A DNA stretch of 26,288 nucleotides from an uncultured Chlamydiae bacterium. GTDB lineage: Bacteria; Chlamydiota; Chlamydiia; Chlamydiales; SM23-39. The stretch's first letter is position 1. Each line of letters starts with the position of its first letter. Under the pieces are notes generated by a model. The model was not told the DNA's origin. It searched no databases and saw only the letters and a program-made list of their open reading frames with translations. Positions 1 to 7,618 of the stretch are shown one piece after another. Made by a program: the position numbers and the translations under genes. The stretch spans positions 1-26,288 of the forward strand of contig CAISYW010000068.1 of the NCBI GenBank assembly GCA_903889795.1, in the 5' to 3' direction.

Positions 1-2148
1 GCCCAGTCTGCGGATCGCCACTTCGGAAACGCCCATCTTGTTGACGCGATTGAAGAGCTCGTTGATTCCTTGTTTGAGATCAGACTCATCTGTCACCAGA
101 CGATTGTTTTGGTCGCGCAGTTCAATCTGGACGGTCTTTCCTCCGGAAAGATCGAGACCCCAGCGGATAATTTTTCGATCGTCGCCGCGAACTAATTTTT
201 TAAATGAAAGACAGAGGTTATTCCAAAAGACTCCTTTCGTAGGCTTCGGAACGTCATAGCGAGCGGCTGGCTGCAGGCTCACTTGAGCTGCGCCATATTC
301 ATCTCTCCATTTCAAGAGATCTTCATGGACGCGGGTATCGATGCGATTTTGAGTTAAAACACGCTGTTCAATATCGGAAAATTCCAGAACCGCAAACCGT
401 TTGGAGCCTTTAGAATAAAAGTCTTCGCGAGTCGCAGCGAGTGCATTTCCAAATGCATCCGAACGTTCGAAAACATAGTCGCCGGCAAAATTTTGGCTCA
501 TAGAAATCGAGGCGCCCGGATAGCCGAGAAAGCCGTTTCTCTGGAGGAGATTGGCAAGCTGGGTAAAATCGGTCTGTAAGGATCGGGTTTCTTCGGAATC
601 GGGTGCATGTTTTGCTTGCGCTAATATTCGATCGAGTCCTTTGGCAACGACATAGATCGATCCTTTTTTCAGTTCTCTTGGCGCATGGGCGCCATCTGCG
701 GCGGGAGCGTACAAAACCAGGCAAAGTTTTTTCTGTAAAGGATCTAATGCTTTAAAAGAGTCAGCATCGACGATGGGGAAATGATCGGCGATCAAGTCAG
801 GATGCTTCGGATGCCAGTGGGTATGCAGAAGCTGGCTAATTGTTCCGGCTTGCTGTTTGGCGAGCGTGGCGAGTTTGAATATTAAAAAGCTTTGCGCATC
901 CGGAAGTTGGTGCAATTGAAGCGAAAATCCCTTTTGTGCGGGAGACCATGACTCATCGGATAAGCGGGAGTTGCGCGCCATTTCATTAATGATGAGCTGC
1001 TCTAGCCGTTCTTTTTGCGTTCCGGTCCATTCTTCGCGCAATTTGACAATGTCGGGCTGGAGAATCAGGGACATGGAGTTCTGCTGCCAGTCGATGACCA
1101 ACGCGCTAAATAATGGGCTTAATGTGTGCAAATCGAGCGCGAGAGGCTTTGTAGGAGTGGATAAAGGTTTTTTGCGCAGTTCGTCTAAAGCGATTTTATA
1201 CGTTAAAGGTTCTCGGCCGGATTCAAAATGGATCGAATGTTTCTTGATGAAGGAGGCGGCTGTTGCGAGGCTAGCCCCTTTTTTCTCAATATTTTTTAGA
1301 ATTTGCGCTCTATCTTCAGTGAGAAAACCATCGGTTGATTTTTGCTGCAGCTCGATTTTTTCGCGTCTTAAGCGATCTCTCATGGTATCCATAACTGAGA
1401 TCAATCGCGATACGCTTTGTGCGCGGTTTTTAAAAACTCCCTGCGTCAATGTAGCGCAAAAACGAGCCTGAATGGCGTCGTTTCCCTTAAACAGTGTAGA
1501 GATTTCCTTAATCTGAGCGGCGAGATTGAGAACCCATTCGTCAGAATTTTGGGGCTGGGCCAGGACGGTTTGGAGAAGCAAAGCGCTCTCACTGGTGCCT
1601 GCCGCTGATGCTGCGACTGTTGCCGCGCGATCGATAATCAGATCGCTATAGGTTGACGATAAATTTCCATTGGCCAGCAATTTGGGAGTGAAAGCAAACG
1701 ATTGGTCGATGGCCGTTGTGTCAAAATGAAAAGGAATTCGCCGCTGGACGATTACAGTTTTGGAATTCGCCTCATCCGGAAGAACCGAGAGCTGTGCGGG
1801 AACGAATGGAATGAGAGCTCCTGCACGGGGAAGAAACGATCGCAGGCGGGCTGCGTCATCGGTTTTGCTGAAATGGACTTTGATTAATTGAGGATTGCTT
1901 TGGTCGAGCGAAATGGAGGCAGGTTTGATTTGGAGTAGATTACAGTAGGAATCGAGCCAGTCGGTTGTTTCTTTTTCCATGGTATTCAGTCGATCGGCAA
2001 CTGAAACGGCGACCTTCATGCCTTCTTCTTCACTCACCTGGGATTTCAGTGGTTGAGCGTAATAAAAGATTGTGGGTAGGATATTGTAGATTGTTAGTGC
2101 GATGACCGATAAAATCAGCACTAAGGGCCATTTTTTTTGTTTATCCAT
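1..2148 (-). CDS. secD: Protein translocase subunit SecD / SecDF fusion, N-terminal part (cut by window edge)
   Basis: Inner-membrane subunit that uses the proton-motive force to help SecYEG finish export. The frame is open for 716 codons from an ATG at 2148 to base 1 with no stop, so the 3' end lies outside the window. Visible parts: a basic N-terminus (MDKQKKW), one transmembrane segment at about residues 7-28, a long chlamydia-style periplasmic insertion of about 600 residues, then the SecD signature near residue 661 (RWGLDLSGGKTVQIEL) and VNKMGVSEVAIRRLG at the edge. E. coli SecD has the DLxGG motif close to its N-terminus, so the large insertion before it is unusual, but I recall chlamydial SecD/SecF proteins being very long single chains. 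Whether SecF is fused cannot be seen. No strong Shine-Dalgarno precedes the start. A promoter lies just upstream at 2172-2199. Confidence 0.88.
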   Translation of the reverse strand, partial: MDKQKKWPLVLILSVIALTIYNILPTIFYYAQPLKSQVSEEEGMKVAVSVADRLNTMEKETTDWLDSYCNLLQIKPASISLDQSNPQLIKVHFSKTDDAARLRSFLPRAGALIPFVPAQLSVLPDEANSKTVIVQRRIPFHFDTTAIDQSFAFTPKLLANGNLSSTYSDLIIDRAATVAASAAGTSESALLLQTVLAQPQNSDEWVLNLAAQIKEISTLFKGNDAIQARFCATLTQGVFKNRAQSVSRLISVMDTMRDRLRREKIELQQKSTDGFLTEDRAQILKNIEKKGASLATAASFIKKHSIHFESGREPLTYKIALDELRKKPLSTPTKPLALDLHTLSPLFSALVIDWQQNSMSLILQPDIVKLREEWTGTQKERLEQLIINEMARNSRLSDESWSPAQKGFSLQLHQLPDAQSFLIFKLATLAKQQAGTISQLLHTHWHPKHPDLIADHFPIVDADSFKALDPLQKKLCLVLYAPAADGAHAPRELKKGSIYVVAKGLDRILAQAKHAPDSEETRSLQTDFTQLANLLQRNGFLGYPGASISMSQNFAGDYVFERSDAFGNALAATREDFYSKGSKRFAVLEFSDIEQRVLTQNRIDTRVHEDLLKWRDEYGAAQVSLQPAARYDVPKPTKGVFWNNLCLSFKKLVRGDDRKIIRWGLDLSGGKTVQIELRDQNNRLVTDESDLKQGINELFNRVNKMGVSEVAIRRLG

Positions 2149-2171
2149 AATGATTCGCTAAACCTATGTGA

Positions 2172-2199
2172 ATTTTACTGTTGATCTTGTTTGGGTCAA
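2172..2199 (-). promoter_or_regulatory. Promoter of secD
   Basis: On the minus strand a -35 TTGACC (2194-2199) is followed after 16 bases by a -10 TAAAAT (2172-2177), about 20 bases before the secD ATG. This is close to the sigma-70/sigma-66 consensus. The MITE at 2289-2676 lies upstream of it and does not interrupt it. Confidence 0.55.
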
Positions 2200-2288
2200 T
2201 TATCGCGCCTTTTATCATTTTTTCCCTTCTATTTTTTTCAAGATCCCTTTTCCATAATCCGGGTCATTGAAAACCCACGTCTTGGAGA

Positions 2289-2676
2289 GCTTGAAGTTAC
2301 CCACAAGTCTTCTATTGAAGAACTCCTCCCTGAAAGGGGGACATTCTTCTGCCGCTTAGAGAGGCGGTGCGGCTATCGCCGCTTACCGCGTTATCATATA
2401 GCTTGCTTTGACCCACCCCTGAATGGATGAGATTGCAGCAAGCGATGCGTTCAAAACAAAGGACAGGATTACGCCATGAAATATGGCTGAAGATAAGGCT
2501 GCAAAGCGCAGCTAAGGATATGCATGTCGGGGAAGCCCCGAACCTCAGAAAAATAAAAAATATATTGGGTTGCTGGGTTCACTGCACATGCATATCATTA
2601 GCCTTCATTTCGAAGGCATTAGCCTGTTTAGAAAAAGAAATTCAGGTTTCTATGAAAGATGTGGGTAACTTCAAGC
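2289..2676. mobile_element. 388-bp MITE-like element with 17-bp TIRs and 8-bp target duplication
   Basis: The left end GCTTGAAGTTACCCACA (2289-2305) is repeated perfectly inverted at the right end, 2660-2676. An 8-bp direct repeat CTTGGAGA flanks both ends (2281-2288 and 2677-2684), as expected for target-site duplication by a DDE-type transposase. No transposase frame lies inside, so the element is non-autonomous. It contains further stem-loops: GCGGC-TATC-GCCGC at 2369-2382 and a long-range pair, 2511-2527 with 2586-2602. The perfect ends and intact duplication suggest recent insertion. The parent family cannot be named from the sequence; 8-bp duplications occur in several IS families. Confidence 0.8.
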
Positions 2677-2804
2677 CTTGGAGAGGAGGGTAGGGGCCAA
2701 TTTCTCGCGCCTAAAATCCCAAAATTAAAGCGCTGGCTATGACAAATCAAGAAATGACATACAGCGCGAGAAGCTGTCGCGAAAGGGTTCAAAGACAAAG
2801 GGGG

Positions 2805-3176
2805 TTAAAATTCTTGATCAGGCGTTTTCCAATGAAACGCTTTCAAGACTTCTTTGGCCATCTCCGTAATCTTTGTCCATTCGGGGGTGTCGATGAATTC
2901 TTGCGCAAAAAAATGTTCATCGGAAAAGAAATTAAACTCACTATAAAAACCATTCAATAAAAAAAACTGATCGTCGTTAATTCCAAAATCTCTATAATTT
3001 TTTAAAATAATTTCGCCATCACCTATAATAAAATTAGCTGTATCTTCAAAATCATCACATTCCGGCCCTCTACCTTCGATCCAGACTCTCTTCTGATATT
3101 CCTTACTTGAAACATGAAATACACACCTAATAAATGAACCTAAAAAATGTTTTCTATCAAAATTGTCGGTATCCAT
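2805..3176 (-). CDS. Small acidic protein, putative immunity partner of the upstream toxin-like protein
   Basis: A cytoplasmic-looking protein of 123 residues, rich in Phe, Asp and Glu, with no signal peptide or membrane segment. Motifs include RVWIEGRGPECDDF, YRDFGINDDQF and the C-terminal FIDTPEWTKITEMAKE. It resembles small proteins I recall following polymorphic-toxin C-termini in Parachlamydia- and Legionella-type genomes; this is recognition from memory, not a search. I chose the ATG at 3176 because AGGTGA lies 8 bases upstream. An ATG at 3188 would overlap the upstream stop by 4 bases but leaves almost no room for a ribosome site. It follows the 692-residue toxin-like gene directly on the same strand, the usual order of toxin then immunity. 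Function is inferred from context. Confidence 0.65.
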   Translation of the reverse strand: MDTDNFDRKHFLGSFIRCVFHVSSKEYQKRVWIEGRGPECDDFEDTANFIIGDGEIILKNYRDFGINDDQFFLLNGFYSEFNFFSDEHFFAQEFIDTPEWTKITEMAKEVLKAFHWKTPDQEF

Positions 3177-3184
3177 AATTATCA

Positions 3185-5263
3185 TCACCTATAAACAAAT
3201 TCTTCTAATGGAATATGCGCTTCTGCAGAATCAGTAAGCACTTGATTACCAAATTTATCCAAACACTTTCCATCTTTCATGTAAATTATATACGGTTTTT
3301 GTTGGCAGGGAAAAGGGCTGTGAGGTTTTCCCGGCATTACTCTTACTGAAGTCTGTTCATGATTCGGGTGTACATATTTTATCCCAGCTCCCTTATCCGC
3401 AAGCTTGATTCGAAAATTATCCGGAATGCCTTGCGGCCTTGGAAAAGTTGGAATACCAGTTTGATGAATTAAATCTCTCACTTGAGTTTCTGAAAAATAT
3501 TCTTTTCGATATGGCTTCAAAAATTCTTGAGCTTTCTTGTATTTTCCACTCGACTCCCAAAAAGCTTGTTCCTGAAGGATCTGTTCTTTAGAAATAGGTA
3601 ATTCCTTAACGCCGCCCTCGATTCGCTCACCATTTTTGAATAGGACAGGGAACTCCTCCAACACATTGGCGCGGGAAGCGGACTGAGCCAATGCCTCCAG
3701 AGCAAATGTCTGTTCGGCGATTTGTAAGTTTTTCGCAGCGAGCATGATGTCTTTAGCTCCTGTGATCCCTTTGGAAAGTACTTTGGCCGTTGCTCCGGGG
3801 ATGAGGATGTCTCCGCCGTATTTGCCGAAAATGTAGCCCGCTCTCTCTCCTCGCTCTCGAGCCGTGAGGTAGTTCCATTCGTTGGCGAGTTGGCAGACTT
3901 CGGGGGCCATGGATTCGCTGAGGACCGCCCATTGCTGCGTGCAGGCAAGGTCTGCTAGCGTGGCAAAGGCGCTGCATACGTTGTAACTGGTATCGATGGG
4001 ATGAACGATCAGCTCCGATGCAAAGGCAGAAAGCTGGTGGCCGGATTCGACGGCGCCTATAGGCACATTTTTAACAAAGCCGATGCCAAAGTCGATGGTG
4101 TTTGATAAAATGGAAGGCTTTGGCTGAGAGGAAGCGATATATGTGCGATAGTCGTTCAAGGACTGATCGAACTCATCTAATCCCATATGGGCATAGGCGC
4201 GTTGCAAATAGAAGTCAGAATTTTGGGGATTCGCTTCAATCGCTTGGTCAAAATGCTCCACAGCCTCTTCGTAATTGAATTGGCGAAGAGCCTGCTCTCC
4301 TTGTTGTTGGCATATATTGGAGAGCCAGTCGCCCGGATTTTCAGAAGCCGGTAGATCGATGTAATGAATCGACTGATCAGTATTAAAAGCCGTATCGATT
4401 GCTCCGTGCCCCGACTGGACGACTTTGTCCCAGGCGTCCGGATTCAAAGCCGGCGGGGATGTTTCGATCGCACTATGACCCAACGAAGAACCGATTAACC
4501 GCGCCTGATCAGCATCGATTTGAACGTTTTCATTTTTCAGAGCCGGAATCAAATCGCTTTCGCTTGCGATCGTTTGTAACGTAGACACCTGCTCTTCGAC
4601 AGAGATCGTCTCCGGTTCCGGTTTTGGCTTTTTGGGGTCGGAAGAACTTGCGCCGGCAGCTGCGCCGGCAGCCGCTGCAGCTGTGGATGAGGCAATGGTG
4701 ATAGTGACGACAATAGCGACGGCGGCAACAAGGATAATGGTGCCCACGATGACAGCCGTTTTATGATGTTTGACAAAGTGCTTTACATGCCTCCACTTTT
4801 TGTTGAGCCAGCCATTACAAACCATTACGTCCATGTGGCCGTTATCAATCGCCGGTGCGAGGGAAAATTCCTGCGATCCCAGAAAATAGGAGCTGGCCGC
4901 AAGCTCCGGATAGGGGCATAGCATGTCTTGAATATCCCTTTCCAGAATAGCCTTGTCGATCTCGAGATCATTCGGCAGCATCCCTTGACGGGACAAATAG
5001 GCTAAAAATTGTCCGATCTGATTCCAGTCCTCCGGTGTGCAAACTGCATCGAGTTCATCGTTTTCGATCTGTTCCAGCAATTCCACGATCGCATCGTAGG
5101 AAAGAACGTGGTCTTCTGTAAAGAGATGGCGGATAAACGGACTCTGGCTTACATATTCCTGAGGTATGGTCGGTGCAGCTGTTTGCGGAAGCGCAAAACC
5201 AGGAACAGTGCAGAGAAGAAGAGAGCAGGTGAATAGTCGTGAATATTTGAATAAGTCGTTCAT
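3185..5263 (-). CDS. Secreted/membrane TPR protein with polymorphic-toxin-like C-terminal domain
   Basis: A modular protein of 692 residues. Residues 1-25 form a signal peptide ending PGFALPQ. Residues 168-191 are a strong hydrophobic segment followed by an Ala/Gly stretch and a Lys/Pro-rich linker (209-220). Residues 320-380 look like two TPR units (ALRQFNYEEAVEHFDQAIEANP). Residues 385-540 resemble the pre-toxin linkers of polymorphic toxins, with GERAGYIFGKYGGDI at 472-486. Residues 600-692 form a compact C-terminal module with GIKYVHPNHE, RVMPGKPHSPFP, QQKPYIIYMKDGK and EAHIPLEEF, typical in my memory of toxin tips thought to be nucleases. A small immunity-like gene follows at once. The start has no strong Shine-Dalgarno. 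The frame is continuous and intact. Toxin activity is inferred, not shown. Confidence 0.72.
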   Translation of the reverse strand: MNDLFKYSRLFTCSLLLCTVPGFALPQTAAPTIPQEYVSQSPFIRHLFTEDHVLSYDAIVELLEQIENDELDAVCTPEDWNQIGQFLAYLSRQGMLPNDLEIDKAILERDIQDMLCPYPELAASSYFLGSQEFSLAPAIDNGHMDVMVCNGWLNKKWRHVKHFVKHHKTAVIVGTIILVAAVAIVVTITIASSTAAAAAGAAAGASSSDPKKPKPEPETISVEEQVSTLQTIASESDLIPALKNENVQIDADQARLIGSSLGHSAIETSPPALNPDAWDKVVQSGHGAIDTAFNTDQSIHYIDLPASENPGDWLSNICQQQGEQALRQFNYEEAVEHFDQAIEANPQNSDFYLQRAYAHMGLDEFDQSLNDYRTYIASSQPKPSILSNTIDFGIGFVKNVPIGAVESGHQLSAFASELIVHPIDTSYNVCSAFATLADLACTQQWAVLSESMAPEVCQLANEWNYLTARERGERAGYIFGKYGGDILIPGATAKVLSKGITGAKDIMLAAKNLQIAEQTFALEALAQSASRANVLEEFPVLFKNGERIEGGVKELPISKEQILQEQAFWESSGKYKKAQEFLKPYRKEYFSETQVRDLIHQTGIPTFPRPQGIPDNFRIKLADKGAGIKYVHPNHEQTSVRVMPGKPHSPFPCQQKPYIIYMKDGKCLDKFGNQVLTDSAEAHIPLEEFVYR

Positions 5264-5479
5264 AAAAAACAGGTTTGTTTATAAATTGGAAAAGGATAGT
5301 AGGGAAAGGAACAAATTTTGTCTTGTAAATAGGAAAAGTGTTCTCAGAAAGGCGCAGCGGGAATGGCTTGTATAATTAATGTGTTGTAAATTAATGACAT
5401 AATGGTTTTTATGTTTTGTGTCGAAGCATCCAAAATTCATTGAGGAGTTCTCTCGCCGAAAAGCAGAACGTTAAAAAAG

Positions 5480-5503
5480 GATTCCTGCGAACGGAATCGT
5501 TCG
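5480..5503 (+). promoter_or_regulatory. Overlapping alternative hairpins in the purA leader
   Basis: GATTCC (5480-5485) can pair with GGAATC (5493-5498), while CGAAC (5488-5492) can pair with GTTCG (5499-5503). The two stems share bases, so only one can form at a time. A seven-T run begins 19 bases downstream, inside the longer purA reading frame. The region upstream (5264-5479) is AT-rich, with a TATAAT at 5371-5376 that lacks a convincing -35. A regulatory role is a guess. Confidence 0.25.
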
Positions 5504-5537
5504 GTATGATCATCGGTTGAGTTTTTTTGAGGTGGGT

Positions 5538-6836
5538 GTGCCTGCGGTTGCTGTGGTCGGAATGCAGTGGGGAGATGAGGGAAAAGGAAAAGTAATCGAT
5601 CTTTTGTCCGAGTCTGCTGGTCATATTGCCCGCGCTCAAGGCGGTAACAATGCGGGACACACGGTTGTCGTGTCTGACAAAGAATATCGTTTTCACCTTT
5701 TGCCATCGGGTATTCTGTATCCCCATACTAAATGCTATATCGGCGGGGGAACGGTAATCGATCTTAAATCATTACTGGGAGAATTAGAGACCTTGCGCCG
5801 CTACGGAATCGATTTTAAAAATCGTCTTTTTATCTCTCCATATGCGCACATTATCTTTCCCTATCACCGCCTTCTGGACGAATTGAGCGAGACTGTTCAT
5901 TCGATTGGCACGACAAAAAGAGGCATTGGTCCTTGCTACATTGATAAGGCAGCACGGGTCGGGCTGCGGATTGCGGATCTCATTTATCAAGACACATTTG
6001 CCGACAAACTGGCTAAAACATTGCATTTGAAAAATCGGGAACTGGTAAAAATGTACGGGCAGCCGCCTCTCGATATAGAGGATGTTCTCACAGAATATCG
6101 AACTTATGCCGCAGAGATCGTTCCTTTTATCGCGCCTGTTGAGGAGATGCTCTATCGCGCCTCTCAAAATGGGGAAAAGATTTTATATGAGGGAGCTCAG
6201 GGATCCTTGCTAGATGTGACGTTCGGTACTTATCCCTATGTTACTTCATCATGCACGATTGCCGGAGGGATTCCTTCAGGTTTAGGCGTCGGCCCTACAA
6301 ATATCAATCGAGTCGTCGGGGTGGCAAAGGCTTATACTACGCGCGTGGGCAATGGTCCGTTTGCAACTGAATTCTCTCAGGATGAAATGCAGTTTTTCCC
6401 CGATCACATTGCTGCGCGGGAAATTGGCGTAACGACCGGACGCAAGCGCCGCATCGGCTGGTTCGACGTTCCTATGTTAAGGCATTCCATTCATTTAAAC
6501 GGGGCAGATTCTTTGGCTATTATGAAGCTGGACATTCTGGATGAACTCGATGAATTGAAAATTTGTGTGGGATATCAAATCGGCAGCCAAAAGATACGCA
6601 ATTTTCCGGCAACGATTGAGGAGTTGGCTGCCGTGCAGCCGATTTATGAGACTCTGGATGGATGGAAAAGTTCTATCGGTGCGATCCGTTCATATGGCGC
6701 GCTCCCGCACGCCGCTCGCGCATATGTGCGCAGGATAGAAGAACTATGCGAAGCTGATGTCAGTCTTATTTCCGTCGGACCCAGGCGGGATCAGACTCTT
6801 TGGCTAGATCGTTTCTTTGGAGAGGAACTTAAATGA
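5538..6836 (+). CDS. purA: Adenylosuccinate synthetase
   Basis: Catalyses GTP-dependent condensation of IMP with aspartate, the first committed step from IMP to AMP, in the cytoplasm. The protein is 432 residues, the normal family length. The N-terminal P-loop GDEGKGK is at residues 12-18. NNAGHTVV, GTTKRGIGPCY, YEGAQGSLLDVTFGTYPYV and TTGRKRRIGWFD are all present, so the active site looks intact. I start it at GTG 5538 because the family begins M-PAVxVVGxQWGDEGKGK and GAGGTG lies just upstream. A TTG at 5517 would add seven residues but has no ribosome site. The stop overlaps the uppS start (ATGA). From memory C. trachomatis lacks purA, so a copy here implies wider purine interconversion. 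Confidence 0.93.
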   Translation: MPAVAVVGMQWGDEGKGKVIDLLSESAGHIARAQGGNNAGHTVVVSDKEYRFHLLPSGILYPHTKCYIGGGTVIDLKSLLGELETLRRYGIDFKNRLFISPYAHIIFPYHRLLDELSETVHSIGTTKRGIGPCYIDKAARVGLRIADLIYQDTFADKLAKTLHLKNRELVKMYGQPPLDIEDVLTEYRTYAAEIVPFIAPVEEMLYRASQNGEKILYEGAQGSLLDVTFGTYPYVTSSCTIAGGIPSGLGVGPTNINRVVGVAKAYTTRVGNGPFATEFSQDEMQFFPDHIAAREIGVTTGRKRRIGWFDVPMLRHSIHLNGADSLAIMKLDILDELDELKICVGYQIGSQKIRNFPATIEELAAVQPIYETLDGWKSSIGAIRSYGALPHAARAYVRRIEELCEADVSLISVGPRRDQTLWLDRFFGEELK

Positions 6837-7615
6837 GCGCGATTTCAGATCGAGTCGTTGATGATGCTGCTCCCAAAGAGATTTTTTCTTCGGAAGAGCT
6901 TGCTTTATTCGATCGAGAAAAAGGACCGCGCCATATTGCCATTATGATGGATGGTAATCGGCGTTGGGCGAGGCTCAATAACCTATATCCTTTGAGAGGG
7001 CACTGGGAGGGTGCGGAAGTGTTGACCGATGTCGTTCGTGCGGCAATACTTCTGGGTGTTCAAACATTAACGGTCTACGCTTTTTCGACCGAGAACTGGA
7101 ATCGATCGGAAAACGAGGTCGATTCAATTATGAGAATTTTTGAACTCTATCTCGTTCGCAAAAGACAGCTGATGATGAAAGAAGGAATTCGGCTGGACGC
7201 AATTGGTGATTTGTCTCAGCTTCCGCCGAGAGTGCAAAGAGCTTTGAATAGAACGCGTCAAGCGACTTGTAATAATCGCAAGATCAATCTGGTTTTGGCA
7301 TTGAATTATGGCGGCCGGGATGAAATTCGCCGGGCGATTGGGCAGATTCTGCTTCGTCACGATGAAAAAAAAATTATGCCTGGCGAGCTGACAGAGCAAT
7401 TTATTTCACAATTTCTCGACACAAATCAATGGGGCGATCCCGATCTATTAATCCGAACGAGCGGTGAAATGCGTGTCAGCAATTTTCTTTTGTGGCAAAT
7501 TTCATATTCTGAATTTTATGTAACTGATGTGCTTTGGCCTGCTTTTACTCCTCGGGAGCTACTTCGTGCAGTTTTGGCATTTCAAGCGCGCCGGCGACGG
7601 CTGGGAGGAGAATGA
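6833..7615 (+). CDS. uppS: Undecaprenyl diphosphate synthase (cis-prenyltransferase)
   Basis: Extends farnesyl-PP with isopentenyl-PP to undecaprenyl-PP, the lipid carrier for peptidoglycan and other envelope glycans, at the cytoplasmic face of the membrane. The protein has 260 residues. HIAIMMDGNRRWA carries the catalytic Asp at about residue 40, followed by RGHWEGAEVL, YAFSTENWNR, NYGGRDEI and DLLIRTSGEMRVSNFLLW near the C-terminus, all hallmark regions of the family. The N-terminus has about 30 extra residues. The start ATG overlaps the purA stop by 4 bases, suggesting translational coupling, and cdsA follows 3 bases after the stop. The uppS-cdsA order is common in bacteria and matches Chlamydia. 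Confidence 0.95.
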   Translation: MSAISDRVVDDAAPKEIFSSEELALFDREKGPRHIAIMMDGNRRWARLNNLYPLRGHWEGAEVLTDVVRAAILLGVQTLTVYAFSTENWNRSENEVDSIMRIFELYLVRKRQLMMKEGIRLDAIGDLSQLPPRVQRALNRTRQATCNNRKINLVLALNYGGRDEIRRAIGQILLRHDEKKIMPGELTEQFISQFLDTNQWGDPDLLIRTSGEMRVSNFLLWQISYSEFYVTDVLWPAFTPRELLRAVLAFQARRRRLGGE

Positions 7616-7618
7616 AGT

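Larger units (their letters stand above)
2149..2804. other. Gene-free stretch between secD and the immunity-like gene
   Basis: These 656 bases hold the secD promoter (2172-2199), a MITE-like element (2289-2676) and about 120 bases of flank before the stop of the next gene. Open frames inside it (for example 2191-2430 and 2427-2693 on the plus strand) have no Shine-Dalgarno, no recognisable domain, and run through the hairpins of the element. I do not call them genes. Confidence 0.7.

Noticed and set aside
971..1471. 166-codon open frame on the plus strand
   Set aside because: It lies wholly antisense to secD, whose frame carries the recognisable SecD sequence and membrane segment.
2308..2345. 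Minus-strand resemblance to the 3' end of an IS200/IS605 element (GGGGG/CCTCCC stem then TTCTTCAA)
   Set aside because: No tnpA or tnpB remnant is visible, and the flanking 17-bp inverted repeats with an 8-bp duplication point to a DDE-type element instead.
2427..2693. Open frame of 88 codons on the plus strand
   Set aside because: It lies inside the MITE, crosses its hairpins and right terminal repeat, has no ribosome site and no recognisable domain.
2193..2714. Weak direct similarity of the MITE flanks (GGGTCAATT.. at 2193 and GGGGCCAATT.. at 2693, each followed by TCGCGCCT)
   Set aside because: Imperfect and short; it does not coincide with the target duplication and may be chance.
3517..3948. 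143-codon open frame on the minus strand
   Set aside because: A shifted frame within the TPR/toxin-like gene, Arg/Ser-rich low-complexity translation, no ribosome site.
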